Origin: an uncultured Lysobacter sp.
GTDB taxonomy: Bacteria; Pseudomonadota; Gammaproteobacteria; Xanthomonadales; Xanthomonadaceae
Direction: 5' to 3'
Assembly (NCBI GenBank): GCA_902805755.1
Contig: CADCUA010000410.1
Span: forward strand, 1-7,062
Length of the DNA stretch: 7,062 nucleotides
In this document: one piece after another, positions 6,556 through 7,062 of the stretch
Layout: each line of letters opens with the position of its first letter
Position numbering within the stretch: position 1 is the stretch's first letter
The notes under the pieces: model-generated
Databases searched by the model: none
What the model was told of the DNA's origin: nothing
Seen by the model: only the letters and a program-made list of their open reading frames with translations
Made by a program: the position numbers and the translations under genes

Positions 6556-6999
6556 ATGAGCACACCGACGTTGCAATTGCCATGTCTTCTGTGTGGAGCG
6601 CTCAACCGCGTGCCCGCGGCGCGTCTTGCGGAGCGGCCCGCATGTGGACGCTGTCACCAGAGCCTGTTCCCCGGTAAGCCCGCGAGCTTCACTGCGGCGG
6701 ACTTCGACTCCAAGGTGATGCGCGGCGACCTTCCGACGCTGGTCGACTTCTGGGCGCCATGGTGCGGGCCGTGCAGAACGATGGCGCCGCACTTCGAGGC
6801 GGCCGCACGCGAGCTCGAGCCGTCGCTGCGGCTCGGGAAAGTCGATACGGAGGCCGAACCCGCATTGGGTTCGAGATTCGGCGTGCGCAGCATTCCGACG
6901 CTGGCGCTGTTCCATCACGGCCGTGAAGTCGCGCGTCAGGCAGGTGCCATGGGCGCGCCGCAGATCGTGGCCTGGGTGCGTAGCCGCCTGCCACGTTGA
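6556..6999 (+). CDS. trxC: Thioredoxin 2 (TrxC), zinc-ribbon thioredoxin
   Basis: This 147-residue cytosolic thiol-disulfide reductase reduces protein disulfides with electrons from thioredoxin reductase and helps in oxidative stress. The N-terminal zinc ribbon has C10-x2-C13 and C30-x2-C33, the feature that separates TrxC from TrxA. The thioredoxin fold follows, with the FWAPWCGPC active site (C70 and C73), the conserved aspartate in LVDFWA (D64), the cis-proline in RSIPTL (P114), and a C-terminal helix from about 134. Length and layout match the family, and no key residue is missing. The start gives the expected short lead into the zinc ribbon; its Shine-Dalgarno lies unusually far upstream, within a hairpin listed separately. 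The gene is preceded by a 254-bp gap after ybiI, so it probably has its own promoter. Confidence 0.97.
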   Translation: MSTPTLQLPCLLCGALNRVPAARLAERPACGRCHQSLFPGKPASFTAADFDSKVMRGDLPTLVDFWAPWCGPCRTMAPHFEAAARELEPSLRLGKVDTEAEPALGSRFGVRSIPTLALFHHGREVARQAGAMGAPQIVAWVRSRLPR

Positions 7000-7007
7000 T
7001 GCCGTGA

Positions 7008-7062
7008 ATGCACCGCTGTGCGATGTGCCAACGGGTCTTCGACACACCGTTCGATGATTCGG
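7008..7062 (+). CDS. Possible start of a CxxC protein, cut by the window edge
   Basis: Eight bases after the trxC stop an ATG opens a frame that stays open to the last base: MHRCAMCQRVFDTPFDDS. It has a C4-x2-C7 pair near the N-terminus, like the knuckle of a zinc ribbon, and third positions are mostly G or C, as in real genes here. There is no good Shine-Dalgarno, only the overlap region after trxC, which would suit coupled translation. Eighteen codons are too few to identify a family or to exclude chance. Confidence 0.25.
   Translation, partial: MHRCAMCQRVFDTPFDDS

Noticed and set aside
6035..6999. A linked redox or metal-sensing system made of YkgJ, YbiI and TrxC
   Set aside because: All carry CxxC motifs, but they are on different strands, separated by unrelated genes and long gaps, and are common housekeeping families. 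Shared cysteine motifs alone do not make a system.

Overview
The window is GC-rich (roughly 65% by eye), with strong G/C preference at third codon positions. It reads as ordinary chromosome of a gammaproteobacterium, most likely of the Xanthomonadales/Lysobacter type. This is inferred from the protein mix (PA4780-type RIO kinase, YbiI-type zinc finger, TrxC, secreted S8 protease) and from the base composition; no marker gene fixes the species.

Layout, left to right. Positions 1-610 hold no convincing gene: a stretch of lower GC (about 54% by eye over 1-240), a doubtful small minus-strand ORF, a strong minus-strand terminator with no obvious gene upstream of it, and a 13-bp direct repeat close to the kinase start. 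A RIO1-family kinase (611-1465, +) faces a two-gene minus-strand operon (1521-2101) encoding a YkgJ-family cysteine-cluster protein and an unrecognised 78-residue protein. A hairpin lies between the converging genes. A 506-bp gap follows, containing what may be a decayed 5' half of an arginine tRNA. Next come a Host_attach-family protein (2608-2994, +), a 385-bp gap with a paired GGTNACC element, a two-helix membrane DUF218/ElyC-like protein (3380-4141, +), and a 310-bp gap with helically phased direct repeats. Then comes a secreted subtilisin-like protease (4452-5825, +) closed by a textbook terminator. The right end has a YbiI-type DksA/TraR zinc-finger protein (6035-6301, +), thioredoxin 2 (trxC, 6556-6999, +) whose ribosome binding site sits in a small hairpin, and possibly the first codons of another CxxC protein cut by the window edge.

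How the genes work together: apart from the two-gene minus operon, the genes look like independent units separated by gaps of 200-500 bp. I see no mobile element, CRISPR array, rRNA or complete tRNA. I do not see a coherent new defence or biosynthetic system. The points worth a second look are small: the orphan terminator and possible antisense or small RNA beside the kinase, the 78-residue partner of the YkgJ protein, several phased repeats upstream of genes, the tRNA-like relic, and the hairpin-presented Shine-Dalgarno of trxC.
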